A DNA stretch of 5,146 nt, from the NCBI GenBank assembly GCA_020028115.1, contig JAHWYA010000190.1:1-5146 (forward strand), read 5' to 3'. The notes below the pieces were generated by a model. It was not told where the DNA came from. It did not search any database and saw only the letters and a list, made by a program, of their open reading frames with translations. Each line of letters begins with the position of its first letter. The first letter of the stretch is position 1. A program made the translations under genes and the position numbers. The stretch is from Anaeromyxobacter sp. GTDB taxonomy: Bacteria; Myxococcota; Myxococcia; Myxococcales; Anaeromyxobacteraceae. Positions 1-5,146 of this stretch are shown in pieces.

Positions 1-14
1 TCCCCCCCCACCCT

Positions 15-23
15 GGAAGGGGA
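15..23 (+). promoter_or_regulatory. Ribosome binding site of lpdA
   Basis: The purine run GGAAGGGGA contains GGAAGG and AGGGG cores close to the Shine-Dalgarno consensus. Seven bases separate its last G from the ATG at 30, which supports that start. A C-rich run (2-9) lies just upstream and could pair with the G run. No promoter can be judged from the few bases available. Confidence 0.75.
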
Positions 24-29
24 CCGACC

Positions 30-1481
30 ATGGCCACGAAGACCTTCGACGCCGTCGTGATCGGCGCGGGACCGGGCGGCTACGTCGCCGCCATCCGGCT
101 CGCGCAGCTCGGCAAGAAGACCGCGCTCGTCGAGAAGGAGGCGCTCGGCGGCGTGTGCCTGAACTGGGGGTGCGTCCCGTCGAAGGCGCTCATCGCCGCC
201 GCGAACCTCGTCGAGGAGGTCCGCGGCGCGGCGGACCGCGGCATCCTCGTCGACGCGCCGCGCGTCGACGTCGCGAAGCTCCGGGCGTTCAAGGACGCGG
301 TGGTGAAGAAGCTCGTCGGCGGCGTCGGCCAGCTCGAGAAGGGGAACGGGGTCGAGGTCGTCAAGGGCACGGCGAAGTTCGTCGGCCGGAACGCCGTCGA
401 GGTGAAGGGCGCGGACGGCGAGGCGACCCGGCTCGAGGCCGCCGCGTTCATCGTCGCGACCGGCGCGCGCCCGGTGGAGATCCCGGGCTTCGCGTTCGAC
501 GGCAAGGACGTCTGGAGCGCGAAGGAGGCGGTGGACCTGCGCGAGGTGCCGAAGCGGCTCGTCTGCATCGGCGCGGGCGTCATCGGCATGGAGCTCGGGA
601 CGGTCTACGCGAAGCTGGGCTCGCAGGTCACCTACGTCGAGGCGCTCCCGCAGATCCTCACCGGCATCGATCCCGAGGCGGTCCGGCTCGTGCAGAAGGG
701 GGTTCGCCAGCGCGGCGGGACGGTGCTCGTGAACGCCAAGGCGAAGGGGTTCGAGCGGAAGGACGGCGCGCTCGCCGTGCAGGTCGAGGTGGACGGCAAG
801 CCGCAGGAGCTCGCCTGCGACAAGATCCTCGTCGGCGTCGGGTTCCGGCCGAACTCGGAGGGGCTCGGCCTCGAGGAGGCCGGGGTGGAGATCGGGCCGA
901 AGGGCTTCCCGGTCGTCGACGCCCAGCTCCGCACGAAGGTCCCCTCGATCTTCGTCATCGGCGATCTCGCCGGACCGCCCTTCCTCGCCCACAAGGGCTT
1001 CAAGGAGGGGGAGATCGCGGCCGAGGTGATCGCCGGGATGAAGTCGGCGCGCGACTGGGTGGCGATGCCCGGCGCGATCTTCACCGATCCCGAGATCGCG
1101 ACGGTCGGGCTGTCGGAGGAGGAGGCCCGCACGCAGGGCTACGACCCCATCGTCGGCAAGTTCGCGTTCGCCGCGCTCGGCCGCGCCCTCGCGATCGACC
1201 ACACCGAGGGGTTCGTGAAGGTGATCGGGGACCGCGAGTCGAAGCTCCTCCTCGGCGTGACGATGTGCGGTCCGGAGGCGTCGGATCTCGTCGCCGAGGC
1301 GGCGCTCGCGCTCGAGATGGGCGCCTACCTCGAGGACGTCGCGCTCACCGTGCACGCCCATCCCACGCTGCCGGAGGCCTTCATGGAGGCGTGCAAGGCC
1401 GCCCTCGGCGAGGCGATCCACGCGCTTAACCGGCCCGAGCGTCCCCGCAAGGCCGAGGCGGGGAGCGCCGCGCGGGCATGA
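30..1481 (+). CDS. lpdA: Dihydrolipoyl dehydrogenase (E3 component)
   Basis: This is an FAD-dependent pyridine nucleotide-disulfide oxidoreductase that re-oxidises dihydrolipoyl groups on the E2 subunits (or the glycine-cleavage H protein) and passes the electrons to NAD+; it acts in the cytoplasm. The 483 residues are close to the usual length of about 470-480. Visible landmarks, in order, are the FAD-binding GAGPGG at residues 12-17, the redox-active disulfide site with C43 and C48 in CLNWGC followed by VPSK, ATGARP at 143-148, the NAD-binding GxGxxG at 181-186 (GAGVIG), a second FAD contact (GD) at 311-312, and the C-terminal dimerisation domain with HAHPTLPE at 442-449, where H444 and E449 form the catalytic base pair. 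All key residues are present. About 20 residues rich in Arg, Ala and Glu follow the usual end of the fold. The start is supported by the site at 15-23. The stop overlaps the next gene, which makes a lipoyl-assembly enzyme, so the two are probably cotranscribed. Which complex it serves cannot be told from this window. Confidence 0.97.
   Translation: MATKTFDAVVIGAGPGGYVAAIRLAQLGKKTALVEKEALGGVCLNWGCVPSKALIAAANLVEEVRGAADRGILVDAPRVDVAKLRAFKDAVVKKLVGGVGQLEKGNGVEVVKGTAKFVGRNAVEVKGADGEATRLEAAAFIVATGARPVEIPGFAFDGKDVWSAKEAVDLREVPKRLVCIGAGVIGMELGTVYAKLGSQVTYVEALPQILTGIDPEAVRLVQKGVRQRGGTVLVNAKAKGFERKDGALAVQVEVDGKPQELACDKILVGVGFRPNSEGLGLEEAGVEIGPKGFPVVDAQLRTKVPSIFVIGDLAGPPFLAHKGFKEGEIAAEVIAGMKSARDWVAMPGAIFTDPEIATVGLSEEEARTQGYDPIVGKFAFAALGRALAIDHTEGFVKVIGDRESKLLLGVTMCGPEASDLVAEAALALEMGAYLEDVALTVHAHPTLPEAFMEACKAALGEAIHALNRPERPRKAEAGSAARA
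1478..1481 (+). promoter_or_regulatory. ATGA stop-start overlap (lpdA/lipB)
   Basis: The lpdA stop TGA (1479-1481) shares bases with the ATG at 1478, an arrangement typical of translational coupling. A purine-rich GGCGGGGAG lies at 1457-1465, 12 bases before the ATG. A second in-frame ATG at 1505 would also give a normal LipB N-terminus, but its nearest purine run (AGGGCGG, 1481-1487) is 17 bases away. The overlap favours 1478 without excluding 1505. Confidence 0.6.
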
Positions 1482-2614
1482 GGGCGGCGCCCACCCGCGA
1501 CGCCATGAGCCGCCGCACGCTCCTCTTCCACCGGCTCGGCCGCGTCGAGTACGACGACGGCCTCGCCCTGATGCGGCTCGCCGCCGAGGCGATCCGGGCC
1601 GGCACGCGCGGCGCCACCGACCACCTGTTCCTCGTCGAGCACCCGCCCGTCCTCACCCTCGGGCGGAGCGCCGCCCGCGGGAACGTCGTCGCGGCCCCGG
1701 AGTGGCTCGAGCGGCAGGGGTTCGAGATCCACGAGACCGACCGCGGCGGCGACGTGACCTACCACGGGCCCGGGCAGATCGTCGGCTATCCCGTGGTCGA
1801 TCTCTCCGGCCGGCCCGACGTGCGCCGCTACGTGGGCGCCCTCGAGGAGGCGATGATCCGCGCCTGCGCCGATCACGGCGTCGAGGCGAAGCGGCACCCG
1901 GAGCACCGCGGGGCGTGGGTCGGGGCGAAGAAGATCGGCGCGGTCGGGGTCCACCTCTCGCGCTGGATCACCTCTCACGGGTTCGCCTTCAACCACGCGC
2001 CCGATCTCGCCCACTTCCGCGCGATCGTACCGTGCGGCATCTCCGATCCGCGGCTCGGCGTGACGAGCCTCGCGGCCGAGTTGGCGGCGCGCGCGCGCCC
2101 GGCGCCGGCGCGCGAGGAGGGCGAGGACCGGCTCGCGCTCCACCTCGGCGAGGCGCTCGACCGCGAGGTCTCCCCCTCCGCCGGCCCCGACCTCCGGACC
2201 GTGTCGGTGGTCCCGGTGGGCGCCGACGGCCGCGTGCTCCTCCTGCGCCGCAGCGAGGATCGCGGCGGGTTCTGGCAGCAGGTCACCGGCCGGCTCGAGC
2301 GCGGCGAGTCGCCCGAGGCGGCGGCGCGGCGGGAGCTGCTCGAGGAGACCGGCGCGGACGTCACGGTGGAGCCGCTCGGCTACCGGCACGCGTTCGCGCT
2401 CGACCCGACGCTGAACCGGGTGCGGCCCGGGGACCTCGCGATCGTCGAGGAGACCGCGTTCGCGGCGCGGTTGCCGCCCGGCTTCGCGCCCTCGCTCTCC
2501 GACGAGCACGCCGAGCACGCGTGGGTCGCGCCGGGCGAGGCGCTCGCGCGCCTGCGGTTCGCGGGGCTCCGCCGCGCGGTGCGGCTCGCGGCCGCCCGGT
2601 TTTCCGCGCCGTAA
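1478..2614 (+). CDS. lipB: Octanoyltransferase LipB fused to a Nudix hydrolase domain
   Basis: The N-terminal part (about residues 10-230) is LipB, which moves an octanoyl group from acyl carrier protein to a lysine of lipoyl domains, the first step of lipoyl cofactor assembly; LipA then adds sulfur. The family signature RGGDVTYHGPGQ is at residues 89-100. The catalytic lysine is K152 in KKIGAVG, followed by SHGFAFN (166-172), and the catalytic cysteine is C186 in PCGISD. A normal LipB is about 210-230 residues; this protein has 378. Residues from about 240 onward form a Nudix domain with a matching box (GX5EX7REUXEEXGU) at 271-293: G271, E277, R285, E286, E289, E290 and G292. The last position is Ala where a larger aliphatic residue is usual. 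The preceding FWQQVTG (265-271) and the late EHAEHAW stretch recall NudB-type (dihydroneopterin triphosphate) Nudix enzymes, but the substrate is not determinable. Both domains keep their catalytic residues, and the frame is continuous through the linker, so this is a true fusion. It overlaps lpdA by four bases, consistent with an operon. The LipB call is secure; the role of the Nudix half is unknown. Confidence 0.95.
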   Translation: MRAAPTRDAMSRRTLLFHRLGRVEYDDGLALMRLAAEAIRAGTRGATDHLFLVEHPPVLTLGRSAARGNVVAAPEWLERQGFEIHETDRGGDVTYHGPGQIVGYPVVDLSGRPDVRRYVGALEEAMIRACADHGVEAKRHPEHRGAWVGAKKIGAVGVHLSRWITSHGFAFNHAPDLAHFRAIVPCGISDPRLGVTSLAAELAARARPAPAREEGEDRLALHLGEALDREVSPSAGPDLRTVSVVPVGADGRVLLLRRSEDRGGFWQQVTGRLERGESPEAAARRELLEETGADVTVEPLGYRHAFALDPTLNRVRPGDLAIVEETAFAARLPPGFAPSLSDEHAEHAWVAPGEALARLRFAGLRRAVRLAAARFSAP

Positions 2615-2619
2615 CTCGC

Positions 2620-2629
2620 GCTGGCCAGC
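2620..2629. promoter_or_regulatory. Short perfect palindrome after the lipB stop
   Basis: GCTGGCCAGC is its own reverse complement and begins six bases after the TAA of lipB. It has no loop and no following T run, so it is a poor rho-independent terminator. It could be a small operator half-pair or chance in GC-rich DNA. The surrounding 63-base gap shows no convincing -35/-10 or -24/-12 promoter. Confidence 0.2.
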
Positions 2630-2654
2630 AACCCCCCGTTCGGGACATGATTGG

Positions 2655-2673
2655 CCCCTACTTCGCAGGGGGG
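2655..2673 (+). promoter_or_regulatory. Ribosome binding site of the lipoprotein gene within a small hairpin
   Basis: AGGGGGG at 2667-2673 ends four bases before the ATG at 2678 and is the only plausible ribosome binding site, so it supports this start. CCCCT at 2655-2659 can pair perfectly with AGGGG at 2667-2671 across a seven-base loop, which would hide the site in the mRNA. The five-pair stem is short. The ribosome binding site is fairly secure; a regulatory role for the hairpin is inference. Confidence 0.5.
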
Positions 2674-2677
2674 CGAA

Positions 2678-2740
2678 ATGGTCCGCTTCACGAGCAGGGT
2701 GGTGCTGGGGTTCGCCGCGGTTGCGGCGCTGCAGGCGTGC
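2678..2740 (+). other. Lipoprotein signal peptide and lipobox
   Basis: Twenty residues precede the acceptor cysteine C21 (codon 2738-2740). They show a basic N-region (R3, R7), a hydrophobic core of Val, Leu, Ala and Phe, and LQAC at 18-21. Known signal peptidase II sites prefer Leu at -3 and Ala or Gly at -1, both met here; Gln at -2 is less usual. The residues after the cysteine are Ser, Gly, Ala and three Gly, a flexible tether. There is no Asp at +2, so the classic inner-membrane retention signal is absent. Confidence 0.85.
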
Positions 2741-5146
2741 TCGGGCGCGGGAGGCGGCGACACGCCCCCCGGCCCGGTCCGGACGTCCATCACGGCGGGC
2801 GTGGCCGTCGACCCGTACATCACGGGCGCAGTCCTGCAGGAGCTCACCCCCGCGCGCGCCGTCGTGCAGGAGTCGACGGCGACGGACGCGAGCGGTGCGT
2901 TCACGTTCGCGCAGCCGCTGACGCTCGGGAACGTCCTCGCCATGTCGGTGAAGGGGATCCACAATGGGAGCCCGTACGCGGTGCGGCTCGAGCGCACGGT
3001 GGACGCGAGGAGCGGCGGCCTCGTCGTGTCGCCTCTCACGACGCTCCTCGCCGCGGGGAGGACCCCCGCGCAGCTCCTCTCCCTCGTGGACCCCGTGGCC
3101 CCCAGCTCGATCACGGTCGCGGACCTCACGGCGGACCCGATGGCGCGCATGCTCGACGGCGCGGTGACCGCCGCGGACCGGAAGCTCCTCGCCGGGACGA
3201 TCGCGGTGGGCGCAGCGCTCCAGCTGCTCGGCGGCAACGCGGCGAGCGCCGACCTCCCGGCGGTCGTCGCCGCGATCCGCGCGAAGGTGCTCGAGGTGCT
3301 CGCGATGGACGGGGCGGTGGAGGCACTCGCGAGCGCCGCCGTCGCGGCCGCGGACCACGTCGCGCGGACGGCGGCCTCGCCCGCGGACGCGGGGACCGTC
3401 GCGGCCACGATCGACGCCGACGTGATCACCTCGCTCGTCGACGCGGCCGTCGACACGGGCCTCCCGGTCACGGTGGTGGTGGGCACCGGCGGCACCCTCG
3501 AGGTCGGCGTGAACCCGGGGACCGTCGCGAACCACCTCGGGAAGGGGATGGCGGCGCTCGAGGCCGCGCTCGTCTCGCACGCGACGGACGAGCTCCTCCT
3601 CGCCGCGAACGAGCTCTCCGCCGCCGCGGCGCTCGCCCCGACCGACGGCGCGGCCACGCCGAACGAGCTCGACAAGGCGCGCTTCTTCGGCGCGCTCGCT
3701 CGCGTCGCGCTCCTCGCGCGGCCGTACTCGGACGCCACCGACAACGGGCTCAACGACCTCGGCGACGTCCTCGACGCGTTCGGGTTCGCGGCGGGCGCGG
3801 ACGATCGCGCGACGATGGACCCGAGCCTGTTCCTCACCTGCACGACGACGACCTACACGAACGCGATCCCTCCGGACTACTTCGTTTCCTACACGAGCGA
3901 GAGCTGCAAGCTCCGGCCGCTCGCGTCCACGAGCCCCCGGACCGCGAAGCTCCAGGCGTTCCTCGCGAGCCAGGTCGCCACCGGCCTCCGCGGGGCGATC
4001 GCCCTCCTGAACGGCGTCACCCCCGCCTTCGACGCGGCGGTGAACGACGGCGCGCAGGTGCTGGAGTTCGACCAGACCGACGCCCTGTTCCTCCGCGGCG
4101 TCGCGCAGGGGATGCTCGCCTGGATCCAGGTGCAGCAGGCGTACAACTTCGACATCGATCCGGACGCGCTCCAGGCGAGGCTCCTGGGCAGCGGCGCCTA
4201 CGGCCCGGCGGATTTCCTCGCCGAGTACCCGCAGCTCGGCCGCCTCGCCCAGGCGGCGGCGCTCGCCGGGTCTCGCACCGACGCCCTCCTCGCGATCGAC
4301 AGCTTCCAGGCGGCGCTCGCGGCGCTTGCCGCCGAGACGGACGATCAGTCGAACGACCTGATCGCCCTGAGCGACCAGCAGTGCGGCTGGAACGGCATGT
4401 CGTACACGTGCACGGTCACGTACAACCCGGCGCAGCAGGTCGCGCAGATGACCGACGCGCTGGCCCAGGCGAAGACGATCGGGCTCTCCTCGGGGAACTA
4501 CACGCTCGACGGCGGCACGCCGCTCGACGCTTCGGACGACGTCGTCGTCAACCCGTCGAAGTTCTTCGCCGGCGTCGACCTGCGCGCGCTCGTCCCCGCG
4601 CGCTTCGACCTCGGCCCGGACGGCGATCACGCGGGGATGCTCCCGGATCCGAGCCTCGGCGGCGTCGTCGTGACCTGGCCCGCCGGAGCGAGCCCGAACA
4701 CCGATCGCGACCTCGACGGGCTGCCCGACCTGTTCGGCGGGTACACGCAGTTCGGCCCGTGGCTGCCGGGGGCGACGATGTGGGCCTGGAACTGGGACTT
4801 CCACGTGGGGTACGCGTTCGCGGCCTCCGGCAACGGGTTCACGGCGGAGGGCTGGATCGGCGGGGTGTCGGGCTCGTGGTCGGGGACGTACTCGTACCTC
4901 GGGCAGACCCTCACGCTGAGCTTCTCAGGCGCGGGGCCGTACGGCGCGAGCCGCGCGGTCATCACCGCCCAGGAGTTCTCGGACAGCAACTTCGGCGCGA
5001 TCGTCCGATATCTTGACGCCGGCGGCGGGCTCCTCGGCGAGTACTGGGAGTCGTACGAGTGGGGCGGCGCGCCCGGCATGGGCGGCGCGCCGGGCGCGCC
5101 AGGACTCCCGGGTGAGCCGGGGCTCCCGGGAGAGCCCGGCGGCCCG
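2678..5146 (+). CDS. Large modular secreted lipoprotein with collagen-like tail (partial, 3' end outside window)
   Basis: The frame is open from the ATG to the window edge: 823 codons, no stop. The family is not one I can name. The N-terminus is a lipoprotein signal peptide (R3, R7, a hydrophobic stretch 8-18, lipobox LQAC with C21), followed by a Gly-rich linker, so the protein is expected to be anchored to a membrane on the outer side of the cytoplasmic membrane. Residues about 38-117 look like a beta-sandwich module with VDPYITGAV (44-52) and SGAFTF, ending in SPLTTL at 118-123; I recall similar modules in secreted deltaproteobacterial proteins. Residues about 124-560 are Ala/Leu/Val-rich and probably helical. 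Cysteines C388/C410 and C569/C578 could form two disulfides. A DxDxDGxxxD stretch (D676, D678, D680, D684) resembles a calcium loop. Residues 690-796 are rich in Trp, Gly and Tyr and probably beta (for example GTYSYLGQTLTLSF). From residue 797 there are nine unbroken Gly-X-Y triplets. It follows lipB by 63 bases on the same strand; no functional link to lipoyl metabolism is evident. A role as a surface adhesin or structural protein is a guess. Confidence 0.88.
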   Translation, partial: MVRFTSRVVLGFAAVAALQACSGAGGGDTPPGPVRTSITAGVAVDPYITGAVLQELTPARAVVQESTATDASGAFTFAQPLTLGNVLAMSVKGIHNGSPYAVRLERTVDARSGGLVVSPLTTLLAAGRTPAQLLSLVDPVAPSSITVADLTADPMARMLDGAVTAADRKLLAGTIAVGAALQLLGGNAASADLPAVVAAIRAKVLEVLAMDGAVEALASAAVAAADHVARTAASPADAGTVAATIDADVITSLVDAAVDTGLPVTVVVGTGGTLEVGVNPGTVANHLGKGMAALEAALVSHATDELLLAANELSAAAALAPTDGAATPNELDKARFFGALARVALLARPYSDATDNGLNDLGDVLDAFGFAAGADDRATMDPSLFLTCTTTTYTNAIPPDYFVSYTSESCKLRPLASTSPRTAKLQAFLASQVATGLRGAIALLNGVTPAFDAAVNDGAQVLEFDQTDALFLRGVAQGMLAWIQVQQAYNFDIDPDALQARLLGSGAYGPADFLAEYPQLGRLAQAAALAGSRTDALLAIDSFQAALAALAAETDDQSNDLIALSDQQCGWNGMSYTCTVTYNPAQQVAQMTDALAQAKTIGLSSGNYTLDGGTPLDASDDVVVNPSKFFAGVDLRALVPARFDLGPDGDHAGMLPDPSLGGVVVTWPAGASPNTDRDLDGLPDLFGGYTQFGPWLPGATMWAWNWDFHVGYAFAASGNGFTAEGWIGGVSGSWSGTYSYLGQTLTLSFSGAGPYGASRAVITAQEFSDSNFGAIVRYLDAGGGLLGEYWESYEWGGAPGMGGAPGAPGLPGEPGLPGEPGGP
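4703..4729 (+). other. Calcium-loop-like DxDxDG motif in the lipoprotein
   Basis: The codons spell DRDLDGLPD (residues 676-684), which matches the DxDxDGxxD pattern of thrombospondin type 3, dockerin and EF-hand-like calcium loops. It occurs once and sits just before the Trp-rich domain. One isolated copy can arise by chance, so calcium binding is only a possibility. Confidence 0.4.
5063..5140 (+). repeat. Two pairs of 18-base tandem repeats in the collagen-like coding DNA
   Basis: Bases 5063-5080 and 5081-5098 are adjacent 18-base copies starting GGCGGCGCGCC, with 15 of 18 positions identical. Bases 5105-5122 and 5123-5140 are a second adjacent pair starting CTCCCGGG, also 15 of 18 identical. 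Each unit encodes six residues (GGAPGM/GGAPGA, then LPGEPG twice), so gain or loss of a unit keeps the reading frame and the Gly-X-Y register. Most differences in the second pair are at third codon positions and are silent. Confidence 0.7.
5066..5146 (+). repeat. Collagen-like Gly-X-Y tract (continues past window)
   Basis: Nine consecutive triplets are in perfect Gly-X-Y register (residues 797-823): GAP, GMG, GAP, GAP, GLP, GEP, GLP, GEP, GGP. Proline fills the Y position in eight of nine, and GEP/GLP triplets are typical of bacterial collagen-like proteins. The frame is that of the lipoprotein and the tract runs to the last base, so its full length is unknown. In known bacterial examples such tracts can form triple helices and trimerise surface proteins; that is inferred here. 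A short low-complexity linker is the alternative. Confidence 0.75.

Noticed and set aside
155..1429. Plus-strand open frame inside lpdA
   Set aside because: It is out of frame with a gene that has every catalytic motif of dihydrolipoyl dehydrogenase, and its product is Arg/Gly-rich low complexity.
2632..2644. CCC-GTTC-GGG mini-hairpin as a terminator of the lpdA-lipB unit
   Set aside because: The stem is only three pairs and no T run follows, so it does not qualify as a rho-independent terminator.
2615..2677. Possible sigma-54-like site around TGGCC in the gap
   Set aside because: The required GG and GC elements are not at -24/-12 spacing, and no good -35/-10 pair was found either.
2380..3843. 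Minus-strand open frame of 487 codons with a less Arg-biased, Ser/Ala-rich product
   Set aside because: The composition looks more protein-like, but it spans the lipB-lipoprotein junction antisense and shows no motif or domain. The plus strand already explains the region.
1325..4804. Very long minus-strand open frame (1159 codons)
   Set aside because: It runs antisense across the end of lpdA, all of lipB and most of the lipoprotein gene. Its translation is an Arg/Glu/Ala/Val-rich sequence with no recognisable domain, as expected opposite GC-rich genes where antisense stops are rare.
1702..5016. Long plus-strand open frame (1104 codons) in another frame
   Set aside because: It overlaps lipB and the lipoprotein out of frame, crosses the intergenic gap, and is dominated by Arg, Gly, Pro and Ala. 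The other frame shows clear LipB, Nudix and lipobox motifs, so this one is a composition artefact.
4627..5079. Minus-strand open frame of 150 codons
   Set aside because: It is antisense to the Trp-rich and calcium-loop region of the lipoprotein and has no domain. The sense frame carries the DxDxDG and Gly-X-Y patterns.

Overview
The window is very GC-rich, with codons almost always ending in G or C. It holds two complete genes and one gene cut off by the right edge, all on the + strand and packed tightly. The base composition, the compact layout and a large modular secreted lipoprotein beside central-metabolism genes suggest a high-GC Gram-negative bacterium, most likely Myxococcota (Anaeromyxobacter-like) or another former deltaproteobacterium. 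This assignment is an inference from composition and gene style; nothing here fixes the taxon.

Left part (1-2614), lipoyl metabolism. A well-formed ribosome binding site precedes lpdA (30-1481), the FAD-dependent dihydrolipoyl dehydrogenase (E3) of 2-oxoacid dehydrogenase complexes. Its stop overlaps the start of the next gene in an ATGA (1478-1481). That gene encodes a LipB octanoyltransferase whose C-terminus carries a complete Nudix hydrolase domain (1478-2614). The pair makes biological sense: LipB starts building the lipoyl arm on the E2 subunits, and E3 re-oxidises that arm in each catalytic cycle. The 29 bases before lpdA are too few to show whether E1/E2 genes lie upstream. No lipA follows lipB here.

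Middle (2615-2677). A 63-base gap holds a short perfect palindrome near the lipB stop and a small hairpin that would pair with the ribosome binding site of the next gene. I see no convincing promoter or rho-independent terminator.

Right part (2678-5146). One long reading frame is open from its ATG to the window edge (823 codons, no stop). It encodes a secreted lipoprotein with a lipobox, an N-terminal beta-rich module ending in an SPLTTL motif, a long Ala-rich helical middle, a calcium-loop-like motif, a Trp/Gly-rich probable beta domain and, at the edge, a collagen-like Gly-X-Y tract built from 18-base repeats. Its function is unknown. No dedicated defence system, mobile element, CRISPR array or RNA gene was seen. 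The two most unusual items are the LipB-Nudix fusion and the collagen-like tail.
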